DNA of 64,000 nucleotides from Micromonospora sp. WMMD1128 (GCF_027497235.1 NZ_CP114902.1:2927501-2991500); one strand, 5' to 3'. Shown: positions 8,341-16,841, counted from the stretch's first letter. Numbers and translations: made by a program. The notes: generated by a model from the letters alone, not told the origin.

Positions 8341-10104
8341 GTGTGGGTCGTCGCCACCGCCGGGCACGTCGACCACGGCAAGTCCACCCTGGTCCGGGCG
8401 CTGACCGGGATGGAACCGGACCGGTGGGCGGAGGAACGCCGCCGGGGCATGACCATCGACCTCGGCTTCGCCTGGACCACCCTGCCCTCCGGCGGCACGC
8501 TGGCGTTCGTCGACGTGCCCGGGCACGAACGGTTCGTACCGAACATGCTCGCCGGGGTCGGCCCGGTCCCGGCCGCGCTCATCGTCGTCGGCGCCGACGA
8601 GGGCTGGATGCCGCAGTCCGCCGAGCACCTGGCCGCGCTCGACGCGCTCGGGGTGTCGTACGGGCTGCTGGCGGTGACCCGCGCGGACCTGGCCGACCCG
8701 GGGCCGGCGGTGGCACGGGCCCGCGAGGAGATCGCCGCGACCTCGCTCGGCGAGGTGGAGGCGGTGCCGGTCTCCGCGGTCACCGGCGCCGGCCTGCCCG
8801 AGCTGCGCGCCGCCCTGGACCGCCTGGTCGCCCGGCTGCCCGACCCGGACCGGGACGCCCCGGTGCGGCTCTGGGTGGACCGGGCGTTCACCGTGCGCGG
8901 CAGCGGCACCGTGGTCACCGGCACCCTCGGCGGCGGCCGGCTGCGCGTCGGCGACGAACTCGAACTCGCCGCCACCGGGGAGCCGGTGCGGGTCCGCGGC
9001 CTGCACTCGCTCGGCGTCGCCCACCCCGGGGTCGACGCGGTGGCCCGGGTGGCGGTCAACCTGCGCAGCCTGCCCCGCGACCGGGTCGGGCGCGGCGACG
9101 CCCTGCTGAGCCCCGGCCGCTTCGGCCGCACCGACCTGGTCGACGTGCGCCTGGCCGGCGACCCGGCCGCCGACCTGCCGGCCGCCCTCACGCTGCACGT
9201 CGGCTCCGCGGCGGTGCCCGCCCACGTCCGGCCGCTGGGCCCGGACACGGTACGGCTACGCCTGGCCCGCCCGCTGCCGCTGCTCATCGGCGACCGGGCG
9301 CTGCTGCGCGACCCGGGCCGACGCCACGTCGCCGGCGGGATCACCGTGCTGGACGTGGAACCGCCGCCGCTGCGCCGGCGGGGCGCGGCGGCGGCCCGCG
9401 CCACCGTCCTGGCCGGCCTCGACGGGCGCCCCGACCCGGCCGGCGAACTGCGCCGCCGGCGGCTGGTCCGGGCCGGGCAGCTCACCCGGATGGGTGTGCC
9501 GCCGACCGCGACCCCGGTGGCCGGGGACTGGCTGGCCGACCCCGACCATTGGCGGGACCTGGGCCGGCGGCTCACCGCGGAGGTCACCCGGTACGCCGCC
9601 GAGCAGCCGCTCGCCGCCGGCGTGCCGGTCGACGTACTGCGTCACCGCCTCGGCCTGCCGGACCGGTCGCTGGTGACGGCGCTGCTACGCCCGCCGCTGC
9701 GACTGCACGCCGGCCTGGTCACCGCCGCGCCCGCCGGGACGCTGCCCGAACCGGTGGCCCGGGCCGTGGCGGCGGTCCGCGCCGAGTACGGCGACCGGCC
9801 GTTCCAGGCCCCCGAGGCGTACCACCTCGCCGACCTCGGCCTGGGCCCCCGGGAGATCGGCGCCGCGGTGCGGGCCGGCGAGCTGCTGAGGCTGGCCGAG
9901 AACGTGGTGCTGCTGCCGGGCGCCCCGGAGCACGCAGTGCGGGTCCTCGCCGGGCTGCCGCAGCCGTTCACGCTCAGCGCCGCCCGGCAGGCCCTCGGCA
10001 CCACCCGCCGGGTGGCGGTGCCGCTGCTGGAGCTGCTGGACCGCCGCGGGGCCACCCGCCGGCTGCCCGGAGACGCCCGCGAGGTGGTCCGCCCGCCCGG
10101 CTGA
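8341..10104 (+). CDS. selB: selenocysteine-specific translation elongation factor
   Basis: A 587-aa GTPase that carries Sec-tRNA(Sec) to UGA codons marked by a SECIS hairpin. N-terminal G1 motif GHVDHGKST (residues 8-16), G2 region RRRGMTIDLGFAW, G3 DVPGHE (58-63) and G4-like TRADL are present, followed by EF-Tu-like domains II-III (DRAFTVRGSGTVVTGTL). The last 200 or so residues have the charged helical make-up of the SelB winged-helix domain IV that binds SECIS RNA. GTG start, five bases after selA. Its presence validates reading TGA in fdhA as Sec. Confidence 0.97.
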   Translation: MWVVATAGHVDHGKSTLVRALTGMEPDRWAEERRRGMTIDLGFAWTTLPSGGTLAFVDVPGHERFVPNMLAGVGPVPAALIVVGADEGWMPQSAEHLAALDALGVSYGLLAVTRADLADPGPAVARAREEIAATSLGEVEAVPVSAVTGAGLPELRAALDRLVARLPDPDRDAPVRLWVDRAFTVRGSGTVVTGTLGGGRLRVGDELELAATGEPVRVRGLHSLGVAHPGVDAVARVAVNLRSLPRDRVGRGDALLSPGRFGRTDLVDVRLAGDPAADLPAALTLHVGSAAVPAHVRPLGPDTVRLRLARPLPLLIGDRALLRDPGRRHVAGGITVLDVEPPPLRRRGAAAARATVLAGLDGRPDPAGELRRRRLVRAGQLTRMGVPPTATPVAGDWLADPDHWRDLGRRLTAEVTRYAAEQPLAAGVPVDVLRHRLGLPDRSLVTALLRPPLRLHAGLVTAAPAGTLPEPVARAVAAVRAEYGDRPFQAPEAYHLADLGLGPREIGAAVRAGELLRLAENVVLLPGAPEHAVRVLAGLPQPFTLSAARQALGTTRRVAVPLLELLDRRGATRRLPGDAREVVRPPG

Positions 10105-10134
10105 CCTGTTGCGTCCGGATGGCATGGTGTCGGC

Positions 10135-10914
10135 ATGATCGACAGGCTCCGCACCGTCCGGCTCGACGGGGCATGGCTGCGCCGTCGGGCGCTGCCGGCG
10201 GCTGTGCTGACCTGTTGGCTGGTCTGGGCGGCGCTCGCCTGGTGGTCCGCGCCGCGCGCCGCGGACCAGAGCGACCTGGCGCGTGACCTCGCGGCCGGCC
10301 GGGTGCTGACGATCACCCGCGTCGACGGGTGGGAGACCGGCGGGCCCTGGGGCCGGCGCCCCGAGCCCCGTTACGCGCCGGGCGGCTCGACGGTCGTCTG
10401 GACCCGCCCCGACGGCCAGTTCCGTTACACCTACCTGCCGGCGCGGACCCCGACCGAGGGCGACATCACGGGCGTCGGCCCGGGTCCGGAGGCGAGCCCG
10501 GAACCGGACGCCGCGACGTGGCCGGGACCGGATCCGTTCGCCGATCCGCTTGCCGATCCGCGGGCCCGGGACGCCGTCACCCACGGCGGGGACACCCTGG
10601 CGGACGCGGTCGCCAACGCCGCCGCGACGCTGGCCCTGGTGATCGGCGTCGGTTGGCTGCTCATGCTCGTCGCCGGGCCGCCGCCCGTGGTCGGCACCCG
10701 CTGGTACTGGTTCTGGGTCGGGCTGCTGCCGCTCGGCCTCGGCGTGCTCGCCTGGACCTGGCGGGAACGATGGCGCGCGGACGTACCGGCCACCCGGCCG
10801 CGCCGCTCGGGCTGGAGCGGGCTCGGGTGGTTCATCCTCGGCGGCATCGCGATTTCCCTCGTGCTGGCGGTGGCGGGCACGGTGCTCGGCCGCTACGTCG
10901 TGCCGGGCGGCTGA
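10135..10914 (+). CDS. hypothetical membrane protein
   Basis: A 259-aa protein without a family I recognise. It has an N-terminal hydrophobic segment at about residues 18-38 (VLTCWLVWAALAWWSA), a hydrophilic middle containing many Gly, Pro and Asp, and three C-terminal membrane helices (about 160-180, 185-205 and 230-252). The middle segment RVLTITRVDGWETGG ... FRYTYLP looks like a small beta-rich extracytoplasmic domain. A short direct repeat in the DNA around 10531-10560 (ccgatccg) gives Asp-Pro repeats. It follows selB by 30 bp but no functional link to selenium is evident. Confidence 0.6.
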   Translation: MIDRLRTVRLDGAWLRRRALPAAVLTCWLVWAALAWWSAPRAADQSDLARDLAAGRVLTITRVDGWETGGPWGRRPEPRYAPGGSTVVWTRPDGQFRYTYLPARTPTEGDITGVGPGPEASPEPDAATWPGPDPFADPLADPRARDAVTHGGDTLADAVANAAATLALVIGVGWLLMLVAGPPPVVGTRWYWFWVGLLPLGLGVLAWTWRERWRADVPATRPRRSGWSGLGWFILGGIAISLVLAVAGTVLGRYVVPGG

Positions 10915-10959
10915 GCCAACCGCCGCCGACGGCCCGCCCCGGTCACCTACCGTGACGCC

Positions 10960-11157
10960 ATGGACCCTTCCGCGGTCTGGCGGGACAAGAACCACAAGTG
11001 GCGGATCGAGGCGTACCGGGCCCCGGACCTGCGGTTCGCCATCTTCGCCACGAACGGCACCACCGAGTCGGCGCCGCTGTGGCTGTTCGGGATGGCCGCC
11101 CTGGCCCGCTGGCTGATGACCCACGCCGTCTCCCTCGACGACCTGGAGACGGACTGA
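10960..11157 (+). CDS. small hypothetical protein, 65 aa
   Basis: Short soluble protein beginning MDPSAVWRDKNHKWRIEAY and ending in an amphipathic helix. The start is supported by TACCGT six bases before ATG, as in leaderless transcripts. Composition and length resemble conserved small actinobacterial proteins, but I cannot name a family. Codon third positions are strongly GC as in neighbours, which supports it being real. Confidence 0.55.
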   Translation: MDPSAVWRDKNHKWRIEAYRAPDLRFAIFATNGTTESAPLWLFGMAALARWLMTHAVSLDDLETD

Positions 11158-11224
11158 CCCCGTCCGGGGGACGACCGGGGCGAAACGGGCCACCGGCGCC
11201 GCCGCCGGACGTACCGTCCGGGGC

Positions 11225-11410
11225 GTGAGGGACCGAGGAATGCGGACGTTCGTGACCGTGCTCGCCGGCCTGGCGGTGATCTACTTCGGCGCCACCGGCC
11301 ACCGGGCCGGCGGCGGCGAGGGTGGCGGCATCTCCGGCGGGGTGGTGCTGCTCGCCCTGCTCGCCTCGTTGCTGGCCTGGCACCTGACCCGACCCGGCCC
11401 GGCGAAGTAG
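11225..11410 (+). CDS. small hypothetical membrane protein, 61 aa
   Basis: Two hydrophobic helices (FVTVLAGLAVIYFGATG and GVVLLALLASLLAWHL) separated by a Gly-rich turn. GTG 11225 sits seven bases after TACCGT, a likely leaderless promoter; ATG 11240 is an alternative start. Function unknown. It converges on the HhH-GPD gene with a 9-bp gap. Confidence 0.5.
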   Translation: MRDRGMRTFVTVLAGLAVIYFGATGHRAGGGEGGGISGGVVLLALLASLLAWHLTRPGPAK

Positions 11411-11419
11411 CCCGGCGGC

Positions 11420-12076
11420 TCAGCGGCCCGCCGCCGCGGTGCGGCTCACCTCGCCGGCCGACTCCTCGCCGAGCGCCACCCGCACCAGCGCCGAGGCCAG
11501 CCGCCCGAAGTCGGCCTCCCCGACCAGCCCGACCAGGCTGCCCGGGTTCGCCGGCAGACCCAGCCGCCGCGCCCCGGCCAGGGTCCGCCGGTCGGCGTAC
11601 GGGCGCACGTCCGGCCAGACCGCCTGGACCTCGCGCAGGAAGATGTCCGCACCGGTCGGGCCGATCCCGGGGAACTCGGTGAGCCGCCGGCGCAGCACCG
11701 ACCGGTCCGCGCCGGCCTCCCGGTGCAGCCGGCGCAGGTCGCCGTGCCACCGGTCCAGGCAGAGCCGGGCGCCGGTGCCGAGCATGGTGGCGGTCCGCTC
11801 GTCGTAGCGCCGGTAGTGACCCCGCCCCAGCGCGTCGACCCGGTCCTGCCAGCTCGCCGCCTCCATCTCCTGCGGGGTACGCCAGCCCGCGGTGAACAGC
11901 TCCCGGGCCGCGGCCACCGCCACCGACGCCCGGATCCGCGTGCTCAACAGCGTCGTCAGCACCAGCAGTTGGTAGAGCGGGCCGGGCCGGTCCGCGAGCG
12001 TGATCCCGGCCTCCTCCGCGTACGTGCGGGACTGCCGGTCCAGCAGGGCCCGCGCCACGTTCCGATCGTCCGGCAT
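11420..12076 (-). CDS. HhH-GPD superfamily DNA glycosylase-like protein
   Basis: A 218-aa protein of the endonuclease III fold. The helix-hairpin-helix is seen as LTEFPGIGPTGADIFLREV, followed by PYADRRTL with the aspartate that corresponds to the catalytic Asp. In endonuclease III a lysine follows the second glycine block (GxGxKTA); here that position is Thr, so AP-lyase activity may be absent and the protein may be a monofunctional glycosylase or a non-enzymatic relative. No C-terminal iron-sulfur cysteines are present. Start at 12076 was preferred because the family begins near MPDDRNVARALLDR; TATCCC lies six bases upstream. Confidence 0.75.
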   Translation of the reverse strand: MPDDRNVARALLDRQSRTYAEEAGITLADRPGPLYQLLVLTTLLSTRIRASVAVAAARELFTAGWRTPQEMEAASWQDRVDALGRGHYRRYDERTATMLGTGARLCLDRWHGDLRRLHREAGADRSVLRRRLTEFPGIGPTGADIFLREVQAVWPDVRPYADRRTLAGARRLGLPANPGSLVGLVGEADFGRLASALVRVALGEESAGEVSRTAAAGR

Positions 12077-12204
12077 GGCACCGGGATACCCGTCCGGGGC
12101 CGGCCCAGACCCCGCGCCACTGCCGGAATGCGCCCGGCGGCGGCGGGTAACCGGCTCAGGCGCGCGGCCGAGCACCGCGCGTCCCCACCGGGAAGGAGAG
12201 ACCT

Positions 12205-12411
12205 GTGGTCAAGCCGCAGCAGGAGGAACTGCGCCGCAGCGACCTGGGCGCGACCAGCCAGGACAGCCGCAAGGCCGCCGCCGGGGGCGGCGACCGCTCG
12301 CGCGGCGCCGGCACGTCCCGCGGCGACGCCGGCCGGCCGGTGCCGAAGGGTCAGGTGTCGCCGTACGGCCCGGCCGGCGAGCCGGTGGCCGAGGACGACA
12401 GCGACCGCTGA
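12205..12411 (+). CDS. small hydrophilic hypothetical protein, 68 aa
   Basis: GTG start preceded by GGGAAGGAGAG, an excellent ribosome binding site. The protein is disordered-looking, rich in Gly, Ser, Arg, Asp and Gln, starting MVKPQQEELRRSDLG. No membrane segment or motif. Family unknown. It faces the HhH-GPD gene divergently, and the two share a 128-bp upstream region. Confidence 0.55.
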   Translation: MVKPQQEELRRSDLGATSQDSRKAAAGGGDRSRGAGTSRGDAGRPVPKGQVSPYGPAGEPVAEDDSDR

Positions 12412-12426
12412 CCGGACGCGCGACCG

Positions 12427-12888
12427 CTAACCGGGCCGCAGCCGCCGCCAGGTGGCTGCGGCCACCAACCCGTACGCCAGGTGCGGCACCAGGTCGGAGA
12501 GCCAGTCGACCCGGCGCCAGGTGCGCGGGTCGGTCACGCCGAGCACCGTCATCGAGCTGTCGGAGGTGGCCATCACCCCGCCGCCGAGCAGCGTCACCGC
12601 CACCGGCAGCGGCATCCGGCGGCGGGCGGCGAGCAGGCCGAACGCGGCGCCGGCGGCGACGCCGGTGACGTATCCGAGCATCGGGCCGAGGCCGGCACGC
12701 CGGTTCGCCGCCTCCTCGCCCGGTCCGAGGTCGACGTGCGCCACGTCGGCGAGGCGGCCGGCGGTCGTCTCCGGGGTGGTGCTGGCCGGGCGGGCGCGCA
12801 GCGTCATGTCGAGGTAGCTGACGACGTTGAGCGCGGCGCTGCCGACGGCGCCCGCGATGGCGCCGTCGACGAGGGGCGCCGCCCTCAC
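12427..12888 (-). CDS. hypothetical membrane protein, 153 aa
   Basis: Small integral membrane protein with hydrophobic segments around residues 8-25 (GAIAGAVGSAALNVVSYLD), 68-88 (GYVTGVAAGAAFGLLAARR), 92-112 and 132-147. Similar proteins accompany stress-type small genes in actinobacteria. GTG 12888 overlaps the stop of the upstream 69-aa gene as GTGA, so the two are one operon. Function unknown. Confidence 0.6.
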   Translation of the reverse strand: MRAAPLVDGAIAGAVGSAALNVVSYLDMTLRARPASTTPETTAGRLADVAHVDLGPGEEAANRRAGLGPMLGYVTGVAAGAAFGLLAARRRMPLPVAVTLLGGGVMATSDSSMTVLGVTDPRTWRRVDWLSDLVPHLAYGLVAAATWRRLRPG

Positions 12889-13094
12889 TTCGGGTCGCCC
12901 GGTTCGCGTTCGCCCTTGGGCCCGTAGGTCCGGTCACCCCGGGCTACGCCCCGCTGACCCCGGTCGTCCTGGAGGATCCGGTTCGCCACCTCGTTCGCCT
13001 CCTGGTCGGCGGCCCGCCCGGACTGCTCCACGCGGTCGCGCAACCGCGCCCGCTGCTTGTCGTACGCGTTGCTGCCCGGCCGTGGTCCTGGCAT
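12885..13094 (-). CDS. small hydrophilic hypothetical protein, 69 aa
   Basis: Charged, helix-forming protein (NAYDKQRARLRDRVEQSG then QEANEVANRILQDDRG) with no membrane segment. ATG 13094 follows GAGGAGG. It resembles small abundant actinobacterial proteins of unknown role. Translationally coupled to the membrane protein gene that follows it. It lies just beyond a 35-bp tandem repeat that ends the neighbouring stress-protein gene. Confidence 0.6.
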   Translation of the reverse strand: MPGPRPGSNAYDKQRARLRDRVEQSGRAADQEANEVANRILQDDRGQRGVARGDRTYGPKGEREPGDPK

Positions 13095-13155
13095 CGCTGC
13101 CTCCTCGCGGTCGCTTCCGGCTGTCCGCCCCGTCTACCCGCCCCGGGCAGCGCCA

Positions 13156-13260
13156 ACCGTCCGCCCTGGGCCACTCACCCGGGCGCGCGGACCGTCCGCC
13201 CTGGGCCACTCAGTCGGGCGCGCGAACCGTCCGCTCGGGGCCACTCAGTCGGGCGCGCGG
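13156..13260. repeat. three tandem 35-bp repeats at the 3' end of the universal stress gene
   Basis: Units at 13156-13190, 13191-13225 and 13226-13260, each starting ACCGTCCGC and ending GGGCGCGCGG or ...CGA. They differ at only a few bases. The third unit contains the stop codon and the last codons (VRAPD) of the stress-protein gene on the minus strand, so the array looks like successive duplication of the gene's 3' end. Repeats are contiguous with no spacers, so this is not CRISPR. Confidence 0.9.
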
Positions 13261-14126
13261 ACCACCGCGACCGGGCAGTCGGCGTGGTGCAGCAGCCCCT
13301 GGCTCACCGAGCCGAGCAGCAACCCGCTCAGCTCGCCGCGACCCTCCCGGCCGACCACGACCAGCTGGGCCGCGCGGGAGGCCGCGGTGAGCGCGCCGAC
13401 CGGCCGGGCGTGCACCACCTCGCGGGTCACCGGCACGTCCGGCCAGCGCTCCTCGATCCCGGCCAGCGACCCGACGAGCACCTCGTCCTCCTCGCCGCGC
13501 AGCCGCCCCTCCTCGTACACCAGGGGCTGCATGTCCCCGGGGCCCGCGGAGGCCGGGTGGGTGTAGGCGTGCAGCGCGTGCAACCGGGCGCCGCGCGTGG
13601 ACGCGGTCGCGGCGGCGAACTCGACCGCGGCCCGGGAGCGCGGCGACCCGTCCACGCCGACCACCACCGGACCGGCGTCGCGGGCCGTCCCGCGGGCGAC
13701 CAGCACCGGACAGTCGGCGTACGAGGCGACCTGCACCGCGACGGAGCCGACCACGAGCGCGGCGAATCCGCCGAGCCCCCGGTCACCGAGCACCACGAGG
13801 GCGGCGGCGGGCGACTCGCCGAGCAGCACGGCGGCGGCCTCCCCGTCGATGATCTCGCCGGTGACCCGCAGCCCGGGACACTGCGCCTCGGCGGTCGCGA
13901 CCGCGTCGCCGACCAGTTGCTCGGCCTGGTGGCGCAGGCCGGCGCCGGGCGGCGCCTGGTCGGGCGCGGTCACCGGCACGCGCAGCAGCGGCCAGATGAA
14001 TCCGTGCACCACCCGTAGCGGACGGTTCCGCCGGGCGGCCTCCCGGGCGGCCAGGCGCACCGCCCGAGCCGCCGACTCCGAGCCGTCCACGCCGACCACC
14101 ACCGCCGCGCCGTTCGCCGAGTTCAC
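13245..14126 (-). CDS. universal stress protein with two UspA domains
   Basis: A 293-aa protein made of two tandem UspA domains. Each begins with the VVVGVDGS strand-loop (AAVVVGVDGSESAARAVRLA and VVVGVDGSPRSRAAVEFAA). Both carry the ATP-binding G-x2-G-x9-G-S pattern: GDRGLGGFAALVVGSVAV and GREGRGELSGLLLGSVSQ. GTG 14126 was chosen because GAGGAGG lies 6-7 bases upstream. Two-domain Usps are often under dormancy or hypoxia control in actinobacteria, which would fit the nearby FDH and cytochrome bd genes, but no DosR-like site was found. The 3' end lies within the tandem repeat array. Confidence 0.92.
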   Translation of the reverse strand: MNSANGAAVVVGVDGSESAARAVRLAAREAARRNRPLRVVHGFIWPLLRVPVTAPDQAPPGAGLRHQAEQLVGDAVATAEAQCPGLRVTGEIIDGEAAAVLLGESPAAALVVLGDRGLGGFAALVVGSVAVQVASYADCPVLVARGTARDAGPVVVGVDGSPRSRAAVEFAAATASTRGARLHALHAYTHPASAGPGDMQPLVYEEGRLRGEEDEVLVGSLAGIEERWPDVPVTREVVHARPVGALTAASRAAQLVVVGREGRGELSGLLLGSVSQGLLHHADCPVAVVRAPD

Positions 14127-14280
14127 CCCGTACCTCCTCGTCGCGGGCCGGGGCGGGCACGCGCCGGCGGCTTCGACCCGCGGCCAGTATCGCGGCCGGC
14201 GCGCCCCCTTCGCGGCGATACCGCGGGAGTCGGCCGGTCGGTACGCTGGCGACAAGCGCCCAGGGGAGGGATCCTCATCG

Positions 14281-15027
14281 ATGGCCGAACCGGACCGACC
14301 GAGCACCGCCCGCATGATCGACCACTGGCTCGGCGGGCAGCACCACCGTCCGGTGGATGTCGCCGCGGCCGCCGCGTTCGAGGCGGCGTACGGGCCGTGC
14401 GCCGCGATCTTCCGTTCGTTGCGTGCCTTCCTCGGCCGGGCGGTGGGGGCGATCGCCGCCGAAGGGGTGGACGCGTTCCTGGTCTTCGGCGCCGGCGTGC
14501 CGACCCGGGGCAACGTCCACGAGGCGGCGCCGGACGCCACCGTCCTCTACACCGACGTCGACCCGGAGACGGTCCGGCTCGGCCAGCGCCTGCTGGCCGG
14601 CAGCGACCGCGCCGGCTACGGCTACGGCGACGCCACCGACATCGGTACGCTCGATCCGGCCCTGCTGCACCGCTTCGTGCCGGGCTGGGGGCGGAGACCG
14701 GTCGGGGTGGTCTTCCTCGGGCTGGCCGCCTTCCTGGACGACGACACGCTCGTCCGGACGCTCGACGAGCTCTACGAGGCGGTGGCGCCGGGCAGTTGGC
14801 TGGCGATCGACTTCGACGGCGAGGAGTTGGCCGGGCACCCGCGGGCGCTGGCGATGATGGGCCCGGCGTTCCGGATGCGCTCCCCCGGGGAGTTCGCGCC
14901 GCTGCTCGGTCGCTGGCAGCCGACGGGCGAGGGCCTCGTGCCGGTGGCCCGGTGGCGGCCGGTGGGCGAGCCGGAGCCGGTGCCGGACGCGTTCCACGGC
15001 GGGCTGGCCCGGCGTCCGACCGGCTGA
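14281..15027 (+). CDS. SAM-dependent methyltransferase, DUF574 family
   Basis: A 248-aa member of the DUF574 (Methyltransf_19) family that is expanded in actinobacteria. It starts with the family signature PSTARMIDHWLGG, then a Rossmann segment with VDAFLVFGAGVPTRGNVHE (SAM-binding loop) and VLYTDVDPETVRL, whose acidic residue binds the ribose. ATG 14281 follows GGGGAGGG. A TACGCT hexamer at 14242-14247 may be the -10 element. The methyl acceptor is unknown for the whole family. Confidence 0.88.
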   Translation: MAEPDRPSTARMIDHWLGGQHHRPVDVAAAAAFEAAYGPCAAIFRSLRAFLGRAVGAIAAEGVDAFLVFGAGVPTRGNVHEAAPDATVLYTDVDPETVRLGQRLLAGSDRAGYGYGDATDIGTLDPALLHRFVPGWGRRPVGVVFLGLAAFLDDDTLVRTLDELYEAVAPGSWLAIDFDGEELAGHPRALAMMGPAFRMRSPGEFAPLLGRWQPTGEGLVPVARWRPVGEPEPVPDAFHGGLARRPTG

Positions 15028-15102
15028 GCCGACGACGTCGGTGTCGGTGGCCTCCGTATGATGCTTGTCCTGTAGCAATCGTCATTCTCGGAGGATGAGC
15101 AC

Positions 15103-16290
15103 ATGCCGGAGGCGTCCGGAGCGGTGTCGCGTGCCCTGCGCACGGCGCCACCCGACCAGTTGCCGGAGGCCGCGGACGCGGTGCTCCGCCAGACGCTCGG
15201 CGCCGCGCGGTCGGAGGTGTTCGTCGCCGACTACCGGTCCAGCGGGTTGTGGCCGGTGCGGGACCAGGAGCGCGCCGACGGCGGCCCGCTCCGCTCGCAC
15301 GGCGTGGCGCAGCGCTGCTTCAGCAGCCAGCAGCCGGTGTTGGACACCGCGGACGACGGCCGTTGCCTGGCCCACCTGCCGCTGTCGGTGTGGGGGGAGC
15401 GGCTCGGCGTGCTGCTCGTGGAGTTTCCCGGCGTCCCGGACGCGGCGACGGTGGCGGCGGCCCGGGAGGCCGCGGGTGACCTGGCGGTGGCCATCCGCGC
15501 GGCCGACCGGGAGACCGACCGCTACCGTCGGGTGCGCCGGCGGGAGCGGCTCAGCATGGCCGCGGAGATGCAGTGGGACCTGTTGCCCGGGCGCAGCGTC
15601 GAGCACGGCGACGTGCTGCTCGCCGGGCAGCTCGAGCCGGCGTACACGGTGGGCGGCGACCACTTCGACTGGTCCGTCGACAGCGACCGGCTCACGCTGA
15701 CGGTGCTCAACGGCGCCGGCAACGGACTGTCCGCGTCGCTGCTCACCGCGGTGACGGTGAACGCGATGCGCAACGCGCGCCGCTCCGGCGGCAGCCTGGT
15801 GGAGCAGGCCGAGCTGGCCTCCGACACCATCTTCTACCAGCACCGGGGGAGCCGGCACGTGGCCACGCTGCTGTTGGAGCTGGACGGTCGGCGGGGCGTG
15901 GTGCGGGCGGTGGACGCGGGTTCCCCTCGCGTGCTGCGGCTGCGCGGCGGCCGGGTCACCCCGGTCAGCCTGGAGCAGCAGCTGCCGCTCGGCATGTTCG
16001 CCGAGACGCGGTATGCGGTGCAGGAGTTCGGCCTGGAGCCGGGGGATCGGCTCTTCGTGGTCAGCGACGGGGTGTACGCGGCCGAGCCGGATGAGCAGGA
16101 GCCCTACGGGGCGCGGGCGATGGCGCGGGCGATGCGGTCCACTCGGCTGCAGCCGGCCGCCGAGGCAGTTGGTACGGTGATGCGCGAACTGCACGCGTAC
16201 CATGCCGACGCGGATCTTCGCGACGACGCGGTAGTCGTCTGTCTGGACTGGCGCGGTTCCAGCCGGTCGGGTGACGTCACGCGGCGGTGA
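15103..16290 (+). CDS. SpoIIE/PP2C-type serine phosphatase (RsbU-like)
   Basis: A 395-aa protein. Residues 1-125 look like a degenerate GAF sensor domain; the C-terminal 200 residues are a SpoIIE phosphatase domain with GDHFDWSVD (metal-binding Asp), LNGAGNGLSASLLTA, HVATLLLELDGRRG and LFVVSDGVYAAEP. Such enzymes dephosphorylate anti-anti-sigma factors in partner-switching stress pathways; no anti-sigma gene is adjacent, so its target is unknown. GAGGATG before ATG gives the ribosome site. The next gene, a MarR regulator, begins shortly after and may be co-transcribed. Confidence 0.9.
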   Translation: MPEASGAVSRALRTAPPDQLPEAADAVLRQTLGAARSEVFVADYRSSGLWPVRDQERADGGPLRSHGVAQRCFSSQQPVLDTADDGRCLAHLPLSVWGERLGVLLVEFPGVPDAATVAAAREAAGDLAVAIRAADRETDRYRRVRRRERLSMAAEMQWDLLPGRSVEHGDVLLAGQLEPAYTVGGDHFDWSVDSDRLTLTVLNGAGNGLSASLLTAVTVNAMRNARRSGGSLVEQAELASDTIFYQHRGSRHVATLLLELDGRRGVVRAVDAGSPRVLRLRGGRVTPVSLEQQLPLGMFAETRYAVQEFGLEPGDRLFVVSDGVYAAEPDEQEPYGARAMARAMRSTRLQPAAEAVGTVMRELHAYHADADLRDDAVVVCLDWRGSSRSGDVTRR

Positions 16291-16336
16291 CCAGCGGCGG
16301 GGCGAACACGAGCGAGACGATCGCAGGGGACAGCGG

Positions 16337-16807
16337 GTGGAGCGACCTCCGAATCTTGCCGCGGCCGTCGAGGCGGCTGCCGAGGCGCTCATCGGTGTGC
16401 TCGACTCGGCCACGTCGCGGCACACGGTGAGCGTCTCGCCCACCCAGCTGCGGGTGCTGTCGCTGATCGTGTCGCATCCCGACACCAACGTGAACCGGCT
16501 GGCCGAGTTGCTGGACGTGGTTCCGTCGTCGGCCAGCCGGCTCTGTGACCGGCTGGAGGCGGTGGGCCTGCTGCGCCGGGCGGCCGACCCGCGGGACCGG
16601 CGCGAGGTGCGGCTCATCCCCACGAACGCGGCCGAGTCGCTGCTGCGGGAGTTGCAGGAGCGGCGGCACCGGGCGGTGCAGGCGGTGCTCGACCGGATGC
16701 CCCACCGGGTGCAGCACGACCTGCTGCTGGCGCTGTTGGCGTTCGGCCAGGCGGCCGCGATGGCGACGCCGCAGGCCGGCTCCGACTCGACCGCCCGCAC
16801 GGCCTGA
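16337..16807 (+). CDS. MarR-family transcriptional regulator
   Basis: About 156 aa with a winged helix-turn-helix: TQLRVLSLIVSHPDTNVNRL, LLDVVPSSASRLCDRLEAVG (recognition helix) and the wing RRAADPRDRREVRLIPT. GTG 16337 is preferred because AGGGGAC precedes it and the protein then starts MERPPNLAAAVEAA as in homologues; GTG 16271 in the same frame would add 22 residues and overlap the phosphatase gene. A 10-bp perfect palindrome about 25 bp past its stop could be an operator. Effector unknown. Confidence 0.88.
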   Translation: MERPPNLAAAVEAAAEALIGVLDSATSRHTVSVSPTQLRVLSLIVSHPDTNVNRLAELLDVVPSSASRLCDRLEAVGLLRRAADPRDRREVRLIPTNAAESLLRELQERRHRAVQAVLDRMPHRVQHDLLLALLAFGQAAAMATPQAGSDSTARTA

Positions 16808-16831
16808 TCCGGCGCGCTCGCCTCCACTAGT

Positions 16832-16841
16832 ATCCTAGGAT
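16832..16841. promoter_or_regulatory. 10-bp perfect palindrome, possible operator
   Basis: ATCCTAGGAT lies between the MarR gene and the pgsA2-like operon, in an otherwise GC-rich 266-bp gap. It overlaps a TAGTAT hexamer. MarR proteins bind AT-containing palindromes near their own gene, so it may be a site for the neighbour, but MarR sites are usually longer. The rest of the gap also has a TATAGT hexamer at 16925-16930 that could serve the downstream operon. Confidence 0.35.

Noticed and set aside
13156..13260. CRISPR array
   Set aside because: Repeats are directly tandem with no unique spacers and no cas genes nearby.
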